Origin: Favolaschia claudopus
Taxonomy: Eukaryota > Basidiomycota > Agaricomycetes > Agaricales > Mycenaceae
DNA: 64,000 bases
Reading direction: 5' to 3'
Assembly: GCA_037176885.1 (NCBI GenBank)
Contig: JAWWNJ010000108.1
Coordinates: 186,001-250,000 of the forward strand
Shown: positions 43,383 through 56,000 of the stretch, piece after piece
Layout of the letters: each line of letters starts with the position of its first letter
How positions within the stretch are numbered: position 1 is the stretch's first letter
The notes under the pieces: generated by a model
What the model saw: only the letters and a program-made list of their open reading frames with translations
Database searches by the model: none
Told to the model about the DNA's origin: nothing
Translations under genes and position numbers: made by a program

Positions 43383-46290
43383 ATGAGGTTACTAGTGCAC
43401 GCAAGCCTCGTCTTCGTCGGCGCTCTGTTCTACACGGCTCGCGCCGCTGAAACTGAGTTACAATGGGTCGCAAAGTTCTCAAAGTCTCAGAGGCCTTCGC
43501 CGCCGTCCAGACCACTTCAATGGGGCGACATCAACGTGATATCGACTACTGATACGCATGGTTGGTGAGCAGCTTCGAATGCGCACCAAAATACGGACGT
43601 TTTTGAACGTGCCCAGGCTCCTAGGACACCAACACGATTCGTTCCCCGAGCCGAATTATAGGTATCTGAACGCCGTAGTTCAAGCAAATAAAGAATGCGC
43701 ATTTATCTGGATGATTGCAGTTCTACGTGGGGCGACTACGCGGCATTCGTGACATATATGAAGGAGTTGGCGGAGGTGCGTTAGCTAGTTGCGTTGCTGG
43801 TGAGCTGCTTGATTGAAGCGCGTACACAGGAGAAGGACGTCGATCTTTTGTTGGTAGATTCGGGGGACCTGCACGATGGTATGGGCTGGTTGTTGCTCGA
43901 AAGATCTGGCCTGAATGCGCAATAGGAACCGGCCTTTCGGACGGATTCCCTGCTGGAGGTGTAGATGCTCAAGACGTGCGCTCACTCATTCCCATCTCTC
44001 TCTACGCTCGCTCGACTCAACCTCGCTTCAGTCCAACGAATTCTTCAAGCAAATCCCATACGACGTTCTAGCCATCGGAAACCATGAACTGTATACCTAC
44101 GCCAATACTACGACATGTTCGTTCGTCGCCTTTTCTCTGGCTCAACTCGAACGTTGCGACAGGCATATGAACTTCGGGAAACATTTCCAAGGCCGCTATC
44201 TGTCTTCCAACGTCAATATCACCGTTTTTGACGCGAATAACCGGAGCGTCAGCGTTCCTGTGGGGAGTATGTGAGATTTCGGACAGCCTTGCGCCTTGCT
44301 TGCTGAGACGCGTTCAGGTAGATTCCGAAAGTTCAAGACGCGCAAGTATGGCTATGCTTCACTTCGCACGTTGAGATTTCACTGATTGCCGAATGGTAGG
44401 AATCGTAGCGTCACAGCGTTTGGAGTGCTCTTTGATTTTGCGGGCAGCGATGTCAACACGACTGTGCAGCGGGTAGAGGATATGATCCACGAACCTTGGG
44501 TATCAACAACATATTCCCGGAGTTCTCATTGCTCACCGTATCTAGTTCTTAGACGCCATTGCTGAGGAGCCTGATGTCTTCCTCCTGATAGGGTGAGCTT
44601 TGCCAGCTTTCGCTGAGATGTTCGGAGCCAAGTCCCGACAGGCATATGTCCGTCGCGCGCGACCGATGTGCGTTGAATATTCCTGGGATTTTACAGAAAC
44701 TCAGTCTTTGAACAGGGCCCGTTGTATTTAATGCCATTCGGGAGGTACATCCAACGACGCCGATCTTAATTTTCGGAGGCATGAAAAGTTCTACGTCTGT
44801 ATTGCATGCTGGCTGACGAGCGTCAAGGCCACTTCCACATTCGCGACTGTCGTGAGTGGATCAATACACCTCCATATGCATACAAGTATTCAGCTCAATA
44901 ACACAGTGCAGCTCGACCAGCGTTCGATGTCGCTTGCCAGTGGGAGATACATGGAGACACTAGGTGGGTGATTGAGAATTCATTGAATCAGTATGATATA
45001 TATGTATCTAACTGTTTTTGCCAGGATGGATGAGTGCGCTATCTTGTCCATCGATTCCCCCTTGCGTTCCTTAATTCGCCGCTCAGGTCTTAACCTCGAC
45101 AAACTCGGAAGTACTGCGCCCATCAACTTCAGCCGAAGATATCTGGACACGAATCTCGTAACATATCAGGCAAGCCCTGTCATCCTTTTCAACCCAACTC
45201 GGCGGCTGACGATATGACAGTATCATACGAATCGCAACGCGTCAACTTTCGGCACAGCTCAAGGTCGCAATATTACTCAGGGCTTGCTGGAGCTGGAGGA
45301 GCGGTTTGGGTTGAAGTACGAGTATGGCGTTGCGCCGCGGGATTATACGATGAATCGGTGCGTAGACGTCTCCAAGAGAGTTGTGTATCTGGCTGAGCGA
45401 TTCATTGACACAGGTCACCGTATCCCTCGAATGGCTCAATAATGACCATGATCGTCGAGGATGTGAGTCGTTGGGCTTATCCGGATCGACACAAGTCATT
45501 GATAACGGGTAGGCGGCCCCCACCGCGCTCGCTTTAAATACCTCTCGGGCAGGCATTCCGTCTCTGCTCATAATCAGCTCAGGGTCGCAACGATTTGACA
45601 TCTACAAGGGCCCGTTTACAAAGAATGGGAAGTATGTCTGTGGAGCTCCTCGATGCCTGGTCTGATCTTTGCACATACAGACCAACTCACCGCTTCTCCA
45701 TTTGTCAACCAGTATATCTACATCCCTGACGTGCCTTTCGACGCCGCTATCAAGGTTCTCCCAGCGTTAAATCGCGCTGGTGCGGAGCGATTGTCCACGA
45801 CTGAGCCGGACGACGGTGAAGAGTCGCTGCAGGTGAGGGTTGTCCGGCTTGAGCGGGAGGTAGAAAGCGGATATATGACCTGGTTGGAGAACATGCACCG
45901 TCGGTACCACGAGAGACCACAGATGAGGGAAGAAGAAGGTTTGACATTGGGATATGTCACTGCCGATGTGCGTCCCTTCTTTTGCTCTCCTGTCCTGACC
46001 ACAGCTCATGAGTCGTCGTCGAATAGGCCTGTCCCGGAGAAGGAGACGACACCCCACACATCCCGCTCCCCGCCTACCGCCTCCCAGACTTTATCGGCTC
46101 TCGCGTCCCGGATCTCAGCGGGGACGCCCCCATTGACCTCATCTTCGTAGATTTTATCGAGGCGCAGGTCATTCGGACGCTGAATGAGGTGCAGACGGCG
46201 CGTGTCTACTCTAGGGCAGACACGGGTGTGTACAGTGATGTGAAGTCGAACGAGGTGCTGGGGCTGTATGCGAGCGTAGCCTGGAATTAG
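43383..46290 (+). CDS. Secreted metallophosphatase / 5'-nucleotidase-type phosphoesterase
   Basis: A many-exon gene with a signal peptide (MRLLVHASLVFVGALFYTARAAE). The calcineurin-like metallophosphatase motifs appear in order once exons are joined: TDTHGW (metal ligands Asp and His), LVDSGDLHDGTGL, AIGNHELY (Asn-His-Glu), IGHMSVARDR and FGGHFHIRDC (the GHxH ligands). The second half (RYLDTNLVTYQ, GLLELEERFGLKYEYGVAPRDYTMNRS, SGSQRFDIYKGPF) fits the C-terminal domain of 5'-nucleotidase-related proteins. It probably removes phosphate from nucleotides or similar substrates outside the cell. Two introns start with GC (44779-44827 and 45170-45220). Several frames look broken until the introns are placed; I found no real frameshift. 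It ends SVAWN at 46290. Confidence 0.82.
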
Positions 46291-46744
46291 ATAGGTTGAC
46301 GTTTAACCTAACCGAATCGACGACGAAGGTTTTGTTGGAAAGTCTAAGTGTCGTCAAAGGCAACGCAGAATGACAGGCAAATGATTGCGCGTCTCTTGAG
46401 CATGAGTAGCGCGTGCATCCGACTGCATCGCGCCAATGCCATTGGGCGCCCTTTGCTAATGACCTTTTCGTTTGCTCGACGGGTCAGCATGTGGAAACCA
46501 CTGCGCTCGCTAGCCCTCGCTGTGAGACCTATATGTCGTGGGTTCACTCTGGTATCTTCTCAGCAGCCTCACTCAATAGTGCAAGACAAGAAGATTCAAC
46601 GCGAAGATTATATTTCGACTAGAATACAAAGAGGGCACGCTTAGTGGAAAGCCCGAACCCCGCGTCAAGGGGGTGCCCGCCGTTCGGGAACTATCTACGA
46701 AAGTGCAAAAGAGGGCGGGGAGAACTGTAGCTAAGTAAAAAGTA
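46291..46744. other. No gene seen
   Basis: These 454 bp lie between the convergent ends of the metallophosphatase and the small minus-strand ORF. Only short unsupported ORFs are present. Confidence 0.35.
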
Positions 46745-47173
46745 CTACAATACGACGGCTCTAGAAAGAGCATCGTCAGCGGCGAGGAAAGGAATGAAGA
46801 GAAGATATAACGCACTCGAGAGAAGAATCCAGATGCTGCCCTCATCCGCCTTGCTCAAGTTCCAGGTGTCGAACATAGATCGCTCCGGCAGCGTCTTGGG
46901 GCGGGAGCCCTCGGCCTGGGGAGCTGGTACATAGGCACAACGCACGAAGCAGCTTTCCTCACGATATCGGTATTCCCCAGCTCGCTGTGGTGCTCGCATA
47001 CAAGGCCAATCCGTGAAGTGCGTGACAACGTCGTAGGCTCTCCCTTGGTTGATAGCGTCTAACGTGCCGGGAGCGAGAGGGCAGACTCATCGAGCGATGT
47101 GCATGGCGTTGGCGAGACTAGGCGGGGTGTGTTGAAGGTCGCAGGGTGGTACAATGCTAGTTGAACAGGACAT
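46745..47173 (-). pseudogene. Small ORF with one in-frame TGA and a C-terminal hydrophobic segment
   Basis: One minus-strand frame runs 142 codons from the ATG at 47173 to a stop at 46745. It is interrupted only by TGA at codon 29 (47089-47087), directly after CGA. No intron with GT or consensus GC ends removes it. After the TGA the frame reads APGTLDAINQGRAYDVV, then a Cys-containing middle (EESCFVRCAYVPAP), then SIWILLSSALYLLFIPFL, a probable membrane segment near the end. TATAAATT lies about 100 nt upstream on the same strand. It may be a gene lost by a CGA-to-TGA change, a readthrough gene, or chance. No family was recognised. Confidence 0.35.
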
Positions 47174-48118
47174 TATATATTAGCGGACGAAGGGGCAAGA
47201 TAGAGGAAGACACGAACCGGGATGGTGGTGGTACAGGAGCAAGAGACGCCGGAGGAATCCGAGCGGAGTTTGAGGAATTTATACGGTGGCTGACATAAGA
47301 TTCTGTGGTTCGTCGATCGTCGAATTCGAGGCTTTTGTCGGCCGATGAAATTCTACGAAGGCTGAATTGCGCGACACTTTAAGTTTTGTCCGAGTCGCAA
47401 ACCAAAATCCAGAAGAAATGTACCGCGCCCAGTTCAAAACCAGAATCTCTTCGAGGCAAAGTAGAAGACAGTAAGTCTACTCATTTTTCGAGATCGCTCA
47501 GGCCAATATAGGCCTGAAGCTCGCGTTGAATACGCTTCATTGTCGCGTGACGCGTCAATAGACACTGACAGGGTTGCACGTGGTCGCGTCGACGGCCCGC
47601 GCCGGCCAAGCGCCGGCTGCCGTTGGCACGAACTACTGTACTTATCATGAACTGGCACTGGACAAGGATGGCGCGAATTTCCTCAAAGCACGAAGAATAT
47701 CATTGCTACCCCGGGTTTGACCAGCCATTGCTGGCGTCGACAACGGCTTGATAGGACTCGGGCGCGACTCAAACGAATCGATCTCATGCAAGATGCAGCT
47801 ACCGCTTTCCCCCCAGAGCATCCCTTCTCTGGTTCCGTACCCACCTCCGACGGGAAAAATGGTACATCTCTGAGTGCTGTTAAGCTGAATTTCACAGTAG
47901 CTGCCTGTCATTGCCTTGTGCGGTGATTGTGAATAAGCACAAGCCTGAGTTTTCTCATTGCTTCTCATTGTCGTGTACTTCTACATTTCCTGATGAAGAG
48001 ATGTCACTCCGCTTCCAAACGTTGTGCGAAATTCCGTGTGCGCCCCTACCCTATATGCGGATCATGAGAACTGCTCCTCCGCATATAAGATAAGGTGACG
48101 AGGAGTCTCACGAGCTGA
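47174..48118. other. Upstream regions of the small ORF and the carboxylesterase
   Basis: A 945 bp interval. AATTTATA at 47276-47283 (TATAAATT on the minus strand) could serve the minus-strand ORF. TATAAGAT at 48084-48091 lies 28 nt before the carboxylesterase ATG. The rest has only short ORFs and no recognised repeat. Confidence 0.4.
48084..48091 (+). promoter_or_regulatory. TATA-like box of the carboxylesterase gene
   Basis: TATAAGAT, 28-35 nt upstream of the ATG at 48119. If it is the true TATA box the 5' leader would be nearly absent, so the real start may be the second ATG at 48128. Confidence 0.4.
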
Positions 48119-50496
48119 ATGCCGACCATGTGTTCCTCGTCGTTCCTCGCTACAGCGCTCATTTCTGGGTTGCGCGTCTTCTCTGTAGCTGCTGCAGCAA
48201 GCTCATTGGATGTATCGCTGAATATTGGGACGTTCCGTGGAGTTTCCACAGCAAACGGCACGGAGAGATGGCTGGGAATTCCTTTCGCAGAACCCCCAGT
48301 CGGGTCTCTTCGTTTCAAGGCGCCGGTCCCCATTTCTAGGCCGCTCAAGGGGATCGTGAACGCATCAACATTTGGAAACGCTTGCCCTCAACCTCCAGGA
48401 GACCTTGGCGCAGAGGTTGCGGAAAGCTGTCTCTTCCTTAACGTACTGATGTATCCGGCTTCAAACTTGCGCAAAATTCATCTTATGTTTATAGGTCTGG
48501 CGACCCGAAAATACCGCGGCAGATGCCGCCTTGCCGGTGCTTTTCTGGATTCATGTAAGTCGTCTGGAAGTCCATCTAAGAAGCGATCCGACTCATAGAT
48601 AGGGCGGAGCCTATACTACGAAGTGAGACCTCGTCACCTCGAAGCTTGGTTAAATAAACTCTGATCATTCTAATGATGGTACAGCTCTGCTTCCAACCCG
48701 CAATTTGATCCAACACGTAATTCAAGTCCATGTCAGCTCTTCACTTGCTTACACACATTAGAGATCCTGCGTCGAAGCGTAGCTTTGAAAAAGCCGATAA
48801 TATTTGTGTCCACGTGAGTCACGATGCATCTTCTTTTTGCCTTTTATCAACGGCTTGCAGTAACTATCGTTTGAATACTTTTGGTTTCGTGAGAATCCGA
48901 GCGTTTTCTCTATTATCGTGAGTTGATCGACTGTATCGGAACAGCTCTCTAGTGCAAGTGTTGCACCAGAGAATCTAAACGCTGGTCTGTTGGATCAACG
49001 TCAGGCATTAATATTCGTCAAACAAAATATTAAAACTTTCGGTGGCGATCCTAACAAGGTGGGACAGCGACGAACCCGGCTTCTCGGTCTAAATTGAACA
49101 CTAATGTGACCAGGTTACCATTTGGGGCCAGGTAATCCATCGCCCACCTGCACCGACTTTGTGCACTCATCTCTCCTAGTCGGCAGGTGCAGGAAGTGTC
49201 GAAAGTCACTTCGTATTCCCGGCTAGCCAATCTCTGTTCCGAGCAGGAATCGCAGATTCATCTACCGGACCGTTGTAAGCACATTACTTCCCCACGCAAC
49301 GCCATCTACACAGCCGTATTCCAGCAAAAACTCCCCAGTCGCAAGCACTTACGATAAACCCGGTAAACCTTTCGCTCGACTTCTCGCGTCTACAGGGTGC
49401 CAGCCTGAACCGAATGCCATCGCATGCCTCCAGCAAGTCCCATTCCAAGTATCGAAATTTTCCCAAACTTCATCTTATTTGCTGACTGTTCTCAGACCCT
49501 TATGAATATAAGCAATACCATGATAAACGCCACTCTAAACGGCCAACTTTGGCAGCCCTCTATTGGGCCAAAAGGCAGCTTGATCCCTGAGAGAGCCTCT
49601 GCCCGAATTGCGCGCGGTGACTTTTTACATCTGCCGTACATCGGTGGGACAAACGTAATCCTTTCCTTTATCTCCTAATTGTGTGGGTTGTGGTTTACTG
49701 GAAAACAGGTGAATGAAGGCACAACATTCAGCGCAACGGTTCGCAACCTCTCACTGGTCGGGGTCGCACAAGACAACGCTTTCAGAAACTTCATCGGGCA
49801 CCTTGTGATCGACAATAGCACGTTCACACCAGACATGATTGCCAAAACTCTTGCCCTCTTCCCTGCCAACGATCCTTCGCTCGGCGCGCCGTTCAACACC
49901 GGAGACTCCCTATTCGATCGCGCGGCGGCATGGTACACTGATATCATGTTTTTGACTCCTCGCCGGAGCTTCATCCAACGGGCTTCGTCTCTGCAGAAGA
50001 CATTTGCCTATTACTTCCGAGAATTTATCCCGGGGAATGATCCTACATTGGGAGGTGTGTATTGAAACCAATTTTTCCGATGTTTTCCGCCTTTTGACTG
50101 TGTCGGTGCATTTCGGTTCCCAGTCTTCCACGCTTCTGAATTGGGATTATTGTTTGGCCCCATTCCGGCTCCTGTTGAGGACGCTTTTGCCCAACAGATG
50201 GTAGACTTTTATGTCAATTTCGTCAACGATCTCAATCCTGGAGGTAGAATCATCCTCTTCGTTTTTCTCTATTCAGGTTTTTCATTTGTCATTAGGTAAA
50301 TGGACACCGTATTCTATCACTGCGAAGAACCCAGTCATGCAACTTATGAGGAACAATTTGACGATGATTCCTGACGGTATTTCAACATTTTCTCCACTCG
50401 AATCCATGATATGCTGAGTGAGACATACTAGATTTTGATGTGGTCAAAACTAATTTCTTGAACTCTCCCGAAGTCCTCAATGAATTCGAAAAGTGA
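48119..50496 (+). CDS. Secreted type-B carboxylesterase/lipase
   Basis: A many-exon gene that reads without breaks once introns are placed, about 550 residues, ending NEFEK at 50496. An N-terminal hydrophobic segment ([21 protein letters not shown]) fits a signal peptide. Family signatures in order: [34 protein letters not shown], the oxyanion-hole [14 protein letters not shown], the nucleophile elbow GQSAGAGS, an acidic residue region at EGTTF, and the catalytic His in [11 protein letters not shown]. It hydrolyses carboxylic esters outside the cell; the substrate is unknown. Two genes of secreted enzymes flank it on the same strand. Possible N-glycosylation sites (NIS, NAT, NLS, NST) support secretion. 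Confidence 0.88.
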
Positions 50497-50995
50497 TGGT
50501 CAGTGGTCATGAGTTCCTTTCTGAAGTCGTTGTACTCGTGCGATCAAGACCGAATATATTACCTTTGTACTGATAACGAACTGGGTGCGTTCAACTTCCG
50601 CCTGAACTGTCAATTTCTCTTCGGCGTGTCTGGGAAGACGGTAGAAGATTGGAGCTCGTCACCAATCCACTTCACGGTTATACTAACTCTACGCACTTTA
50701 TTAGGAATCCTTGACGATCCCGAGCCATCCGGAGCATGCGAATCGTTGCTGCGAAAACAACTGAAGAAGGCCGCTCGCAGTTGGGTTGACTATGCATGCC
50801 CTACTAAGAAATCACCAGGTACTGTGGGCCTGAGGTCGGAGGGTGCTGGATTTGTTCCGTTAACCCTAATTTCATATTACTCAGACATTCGTTTCCGAAC
50901 TGCGCACGCGAAAAAGTTACCACGGTTCGCTTCATCCTTCCGGCTGCATCAGACTATATATTCATCCTTTCGTCGAACACCATGCACATACCGAC
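50497..50995. promoter_or_regulatory. Upstream region of the SMP-30-type gene
   Basis: These 499 bp between tandem genes contain no supported gene. TATATA at 50955-50960 lies about 40 nt before the ATG at 50996 and may be its TATA box. One telomere-like TTAACCCTAA occurs near 50860. Confidence 0.4.
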
Positions 50996-52553
50996 ATGCT
51001 TTCTATTTCTCTTATTTTCTCCGTTTTTGCCAGCGGCGCATCTGCGGCCACCGCTTCGAAATCAAATCCCCACCTTGTAACTTATCCTTCGATTCTCAAC
51101 GTTCTTCCTGAACCATTCGAACGCCAAACATTCATTACCAATCTATTCTACCAAACCACCCTACCCGATAATGCGCCTCCAGCGTTCGCCGCTGCCTACG
51201 ACCAACTGCTCAATTCTTCATTCATATCCTTCGATTCGCGATTCGAGACCGAAGTAATAGGGCCTGCCACGGGTCCGGTGGAAAGAGTTGCGATTATTGA
51301 GGACGGTAGCCAGGAGATGCCCATGTTTCTCAAGAACGAGGGCGTGATATTCTGGAGCGGAGATGATCTGCATCAGTTTCGCACAATCGACGTTAAAACC
51401 TTCGAGGTGGGTGAATGGGTTCACCGCTAATTGTTCGCGATTGATCTGTATTCAAAAGGTCAAGAACTACACTACGTCTGTTCCTGTGCCAAATGCGGCC
51501 GCTGGAACTATTCACAAGGGTCAAATTTATTTAGGGAATTTCGGGTGGGTCGTGCCAAGTTCAATATCGAATCCATAGTACTCAACAATTTCAGAGATGA
51601 GACTGTGCACGGCGGGATCTGGCTACTGGACTTCAAAAGCAGAAATGCAACTATGATTTTGAACAATCAATTAGGTCTCTCCATCGGCGCAGACGACATG
51701 GTATTTCTCTTACGCATTCCCGTGGTGTTCGATTCGGCGCGCTGATTTAGGTACACTAGACTGCTGATGACCGCGGCGGAATCTTCTTCACAGACACGCC
51801 GTCTAGAGTGGTGTGTACTGTGGTTCCATCTATTGATGTCCATGTCCTTCACGAACAGTTTCCAGGCGCGTACCGGTCGCAAGATGCAGTCTCCCCCTGC
51901 ACTCTATTACCTGCGCCTGAGCACCATGTCGCTGATCACCGTCGACTCAAACCTTGTGGGACCAAACGGAGTGGCCCTTTCTCCTGATGGGAAGGAGCTG
52001 TGAGTTCCAATTTAAACATTCTGACGAGTATCTCAAGGTATCAATATTTGTTCAGCTACGTCAATGATAACGGCGACACCTCTAATGACCCCAATGATGT
52101 AAACGCACAGGTTCTTACCGCTACCAAACTCAACTCGACGGTCTTCATAAACTCGGCGGGTCCTCGAACGATGTAAGCCATTTTATTCTCTACAGATCCG
52201 TTTGCCTGTGTTTAGTATTTGTTTCCAGATATGCCTATACCCTCTCGTCCAAGACCGGTCTCCCTGTCTCGCGCCGTACAGTCGCCGTAGCAGAAGCTGG
52301 TTTCGTTGACGGCATGAAGGTATCCTCAACGGGTCTCATATTCGTCGCAGTGTACGGCGGTGTGGACGTGTACGACCCCGACGGCACACGTCTCGGTAGG
52401 ATCAACATACCGGATGCCAGTCCAAATGGGAAGGCAGAGGAGAAGCATGTCGTCAACATCGTGTTTGAAGGAAATAACCTCTGGTGCTTTGCGTATGGCG
52501 GGGTCTACCGTGTTGCGAATTTGCTTGTGAAAGGAGACCCCCGGCTGGCGTAG
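50996..52553 (+). CDS. Secreted SMP-30/gluconolactonase-type (LRE-like) protein
   Basis: A multi-exon gene with a signal peptide (MLSISLIFSVFASGASAA), about 400 residues, ending DPRLA at 52553. The six-bladed propeller signatures are visible: GVIFWSGDD, GTIHKGQIYLGNFG, DDMTADDRGGIFFTDTPS, LVGPNGVALSPDGKELYVNDNGD, FVDGMKVSSTGLIFVAVYGGVDVYDPDGT and NLWCFAYGGVYRV. The usual metal ligands (a Glu in the first blade, the Asn of PNGVALS and the Asp of DGMKV) have candidates in these motifs. It probably hydrolyses a lactone outside the cell. One acceptor is uncertain: the likely join to ACTGCTGATGAC near 51760 avoids an in-frame TAG. It is third in a same-strand run of secreted enzymes. Confidence 0.82.
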
Positions 52554-53066
52554 TTGGTTTTAGACAATCATTTTAAATTCATTTATTAGCTATTTGAACG
52601 TATGTTATGCGGGCTGTTACGCGTGCTGTAATCTAACACTAATGTCTAGTACGCTCGGGCGCCCTTGATGTTGAATTTGAAACAACGTTGGATCTGCGTT
52701 GGATTCAACTGGAACTCGGCGGATTTTCCACGGTTCGAGGACCATTGCAACAAGTTGCTCTGCTACTCGTAGACAAGGGCGGAATCGGATTCAGAACTCT
52801 CGGAATCAGAACTCTCGGGCAATCTGTGAATAATTTCGACAATCACTCATTGAAACTTCAGCATCGGCATTGACAATTCATCAACGTTTAAATCAAGACT
52901 CCGATCCGCGCAACTTTTGGAATGATATCTAAGTACAAGCATGTAATGAAAGCGGCTACGCAAAGAGAGACAATGAAATAAGTTAAGGTTAGCGAGCGAG
53001 AGACGACGACTGTAGTAGCCAGTGGATCATTAGAATTATTTTCCATAGGTTTTGAGATATGTGGGA
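52554..53066. other. Convergent 3' flanks; small tandem repeat
   Basis: These 513 bp lie between two convergent stop codons. A 15-bp unit containing TCAGAACTCTCGG is repeated in tandem at about 52790-52818. No gene was seen. Confidence 0.45.
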
Positions 53067-56000
53067 CTAGAGCAGCGGATTGACACGTCTCTGTGTCTCC
53101 GCAAGCCGTGCCAACATCCCATCTCGACCATGGCCAGTATTCTGCCCTGCCAATGATCGGTCAGAGACTGTTGACGTCGACCGTATCGAGCTCATATCAG
53201 AACTGTAATATCCGGGGGGAGATGGAGGTAGTGGGCGTGCAGGACCTGCCGGCGGGCCCGCTCCACTCCCCGTCGAGTTCAGCGAATTTGTACGATTGGG
53301 GACCGGAAGAGGTCGAGGCGGTGATGGTGGCTGTTGAAGAGGCATCTGGGGAACACTGGGGAAGGCGTCGAAGATAGCTTTGTCGAACAGGGGAGACTGC
53401 GCGACACTCGATTCACCGCTGGAGAGGGAAGTCCATGAAGCTGGTCGACTCTGAGGTGCGGTCTTTGGCACGGGCAGTAGGGACGACGGTGTGCTATTGC
53501 TGGCGGTAAGGACTAGCGCAGGAGGTCGTTGATGGGGCGCAGGATGGGATTTTGTTCGAGCGAGTGTGTCGGGTGCCGTAGAAGGCAAACGTGAGGGGAG
53601 AGAATTAGCTATAGGCGTAGTGTTGGAGGGCGAATCGGGCATTGTATCCCGTTCATACGAACTTGTTTGTATCGGGGGGATCGCAAACGGGGTTTTATAA
53701 CTCGAGCCAGCATCGAGGTTCAAGATGGGCGGTGATGCGAGCGGAGGTATGGACACTGGCATTGGGGGCGGCGGGGAAGAGGCACCTGGATAAATTGGCA
53801 TGGCATTGCTTTGAGCAGTGAGACCCAAGGGGAAAACGTAGCGAACTAACCTTCATTACTCAAAGAGCTCACGGTACTTGTACTACTCTTTGATCTCGTG
53901 CGACTCCACAACTTGCCCGCGAAACTGGCAGCACTTTTCCCAAGGCTGCCCGCACTTTTCTTGCTAGAAAGAGCCGGCCACGCCACGCCGCCAATGTGGG
54001 GGCTACCGTGTGGGCTGACATTGGATTGAGGACTTGTCGACCCGGAGACCCGACCAAGAGGAGAAGTAAGACCGTTAATATTTACAACTTCGTGCCCGTC
54101 AGCCGGCGTCGAGACACTTGTCGAGTCCTCGCTGCTAGAAACGCTTGGTCTCCCCATCTGAGGCATCGCTCGTGTGGTGCTTGCCAATCTTCGTAGACTC
54201 GAGAAGTATTTTGCACCCGGGCTCTTTGGTGGAGGCGTCGGAGGGACCTCGCTTATGGAAGATGGGGAGGGTGAAGGAGGAATAGGCGAGAGGAGCAGGT
54301 TGGACGACCCCGACCTCGTGAGAGTCGGCATGGATGTCGACACCGTCATTGCCGACGGGGGTGTCGGCGAAGATGCGAGTGCGTCCTGCATCTGCAATAG
54401 ATTACCCATAGAGCTGGACGCACCCACCCGTTTCTCCTCTTTGTTTCTTTCCTTCCGACGCTCCGACCGGCTCCTCGACAACGAAGTCTGTTTCTTGAGA
54501 GAACTTGAACGTAGTGGACGCAACACTTCTGCTGTGTCTTTCCCGATGCCCTGGGGCACAGGGGGCATAGGCGGGCGTGACGCAGCATTCAAAGACGACT
54601 GGGGCTGCGGCCGCATACTCAGCCTTCTCAATGCCTCGCCCGGCAGTTCGCCCCGTTCTAGCCTCGCCTCAAGCGCAGCTGTTGAAGCGAGTAGATCCGC
54701 AAGCTCAGAACTGGCGTACCCAGGGGACATGGGCGTCTCGGGCGGCATCGGTGGAAGCCGCTTGTCGACGCTATTCTGACGCCTGTTTTCTGGGCTCCAA
54801 GTTGCACCATTCGGCCGCGAGCTGGAGACTTCCCGAACCCGGCCATGGACAACAGCGTGGAAACCCCTCTTTCCTGTACTCTGACTGTAACCAAACGAAA
54901 CCGTTCCGAACTCGTCGACCATACCCCCGCTCTCCTCGTCAGAGTCCGGCGCAGGAGGAATGTAGTCGGTATGCGGCCGCGGTGCGCCAACGATAAAGCC
55001 GTGACGACGTCGCGCAGGGGCAGGTTCCTCCGCAGAACGCACCGGAGGAACGGCCGAAGTGCTCGGTGTCGAATTAACACGTACGAGAGCGGGCGGTGTA
55101 GGGAGTTGGCGCGCGGTAGAGGGGCTCTGTGACGGAGATCCCATGTCCCGGTCAGCGCCCAATACAGCGTCACCAACCATCGGCGATGGGACTATCATCG
55201 CGCGGGCAACACCGAGTGCACTGATTTGCTCCGCTATTGGTATGCGATGTGCAAGAGCGACATGGCTCGGACTTCCCCCATCGCTCATAGTCATCATACT
55301 AGAGGGACGAATAGACAGTACCTGACCATAGGTGGATGACAGCGAGTCTCGTTGAGATGAGATCGAGGTACGCTCGGACTGGAAGGAGTTTCTTTGGGAG
55401 GCGATAGAGTCGCGATGTGAGTTGGAGACAGCAAGCGAGAGGAGGGAGTCGCGCGATGTCCCAGGTATCACATCTTTCGCAGATAAGTATGAACTTCTCT
55501 GCTTCTGTTCCTCCTCCAACTGGGGCGTTGGTGTGAGTGGCTCCGGCTCAGCTCCATCAGCCTCCTGGACAGTCACACTCGCATGTGGTGTTAATGGCTG
55601 CAGCTCCCCATCGCCGTCTTCAGTCCTCAAAGCTAGAAGTTCATCTCCTCTTTCATCGACATCATCCCCGGCCACCGAATCCGACCTACTCGACGACCTC
55701 GATCTCAAACTCGGCGAATACCCCCTCTCAGTCAACCCACTCAGCCGATAAGGCGACCCGACTCCACTATATATCACGGCGTCGCTGGGCGTCTGGAACG
55801 CAGGGTGGGCAGACGCATCGACCGCAGCGTCGTACGTCGGCGTTGGTGTCGATGACGGCGCGCCACGAATGGATTGCGCCAACCCAGCAAGACTGCCAAA
55901 TCCAGTACTGGAGTAATCGGGGCGGCGGCGCATGCGCACAGTGTCCTCATTCGTGCTTCCGCTCTGTCCCGCGTCAGTCCCCCACTGCCGTTCCTTCTCC

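Noticed and set aside
44279..45601. Metallophosphatase seemed to be a pseudogene with several stops
   Set aside because: Two GC-AG and several GT-AG introns restore every conserved motif in frame.
51740..51790. In-frame TAG in the SMP-30-type gene
   Set aside because: Using the acceptor CACTAG just downstream removes it and keeps MTADDRGGIFFTD in frame.
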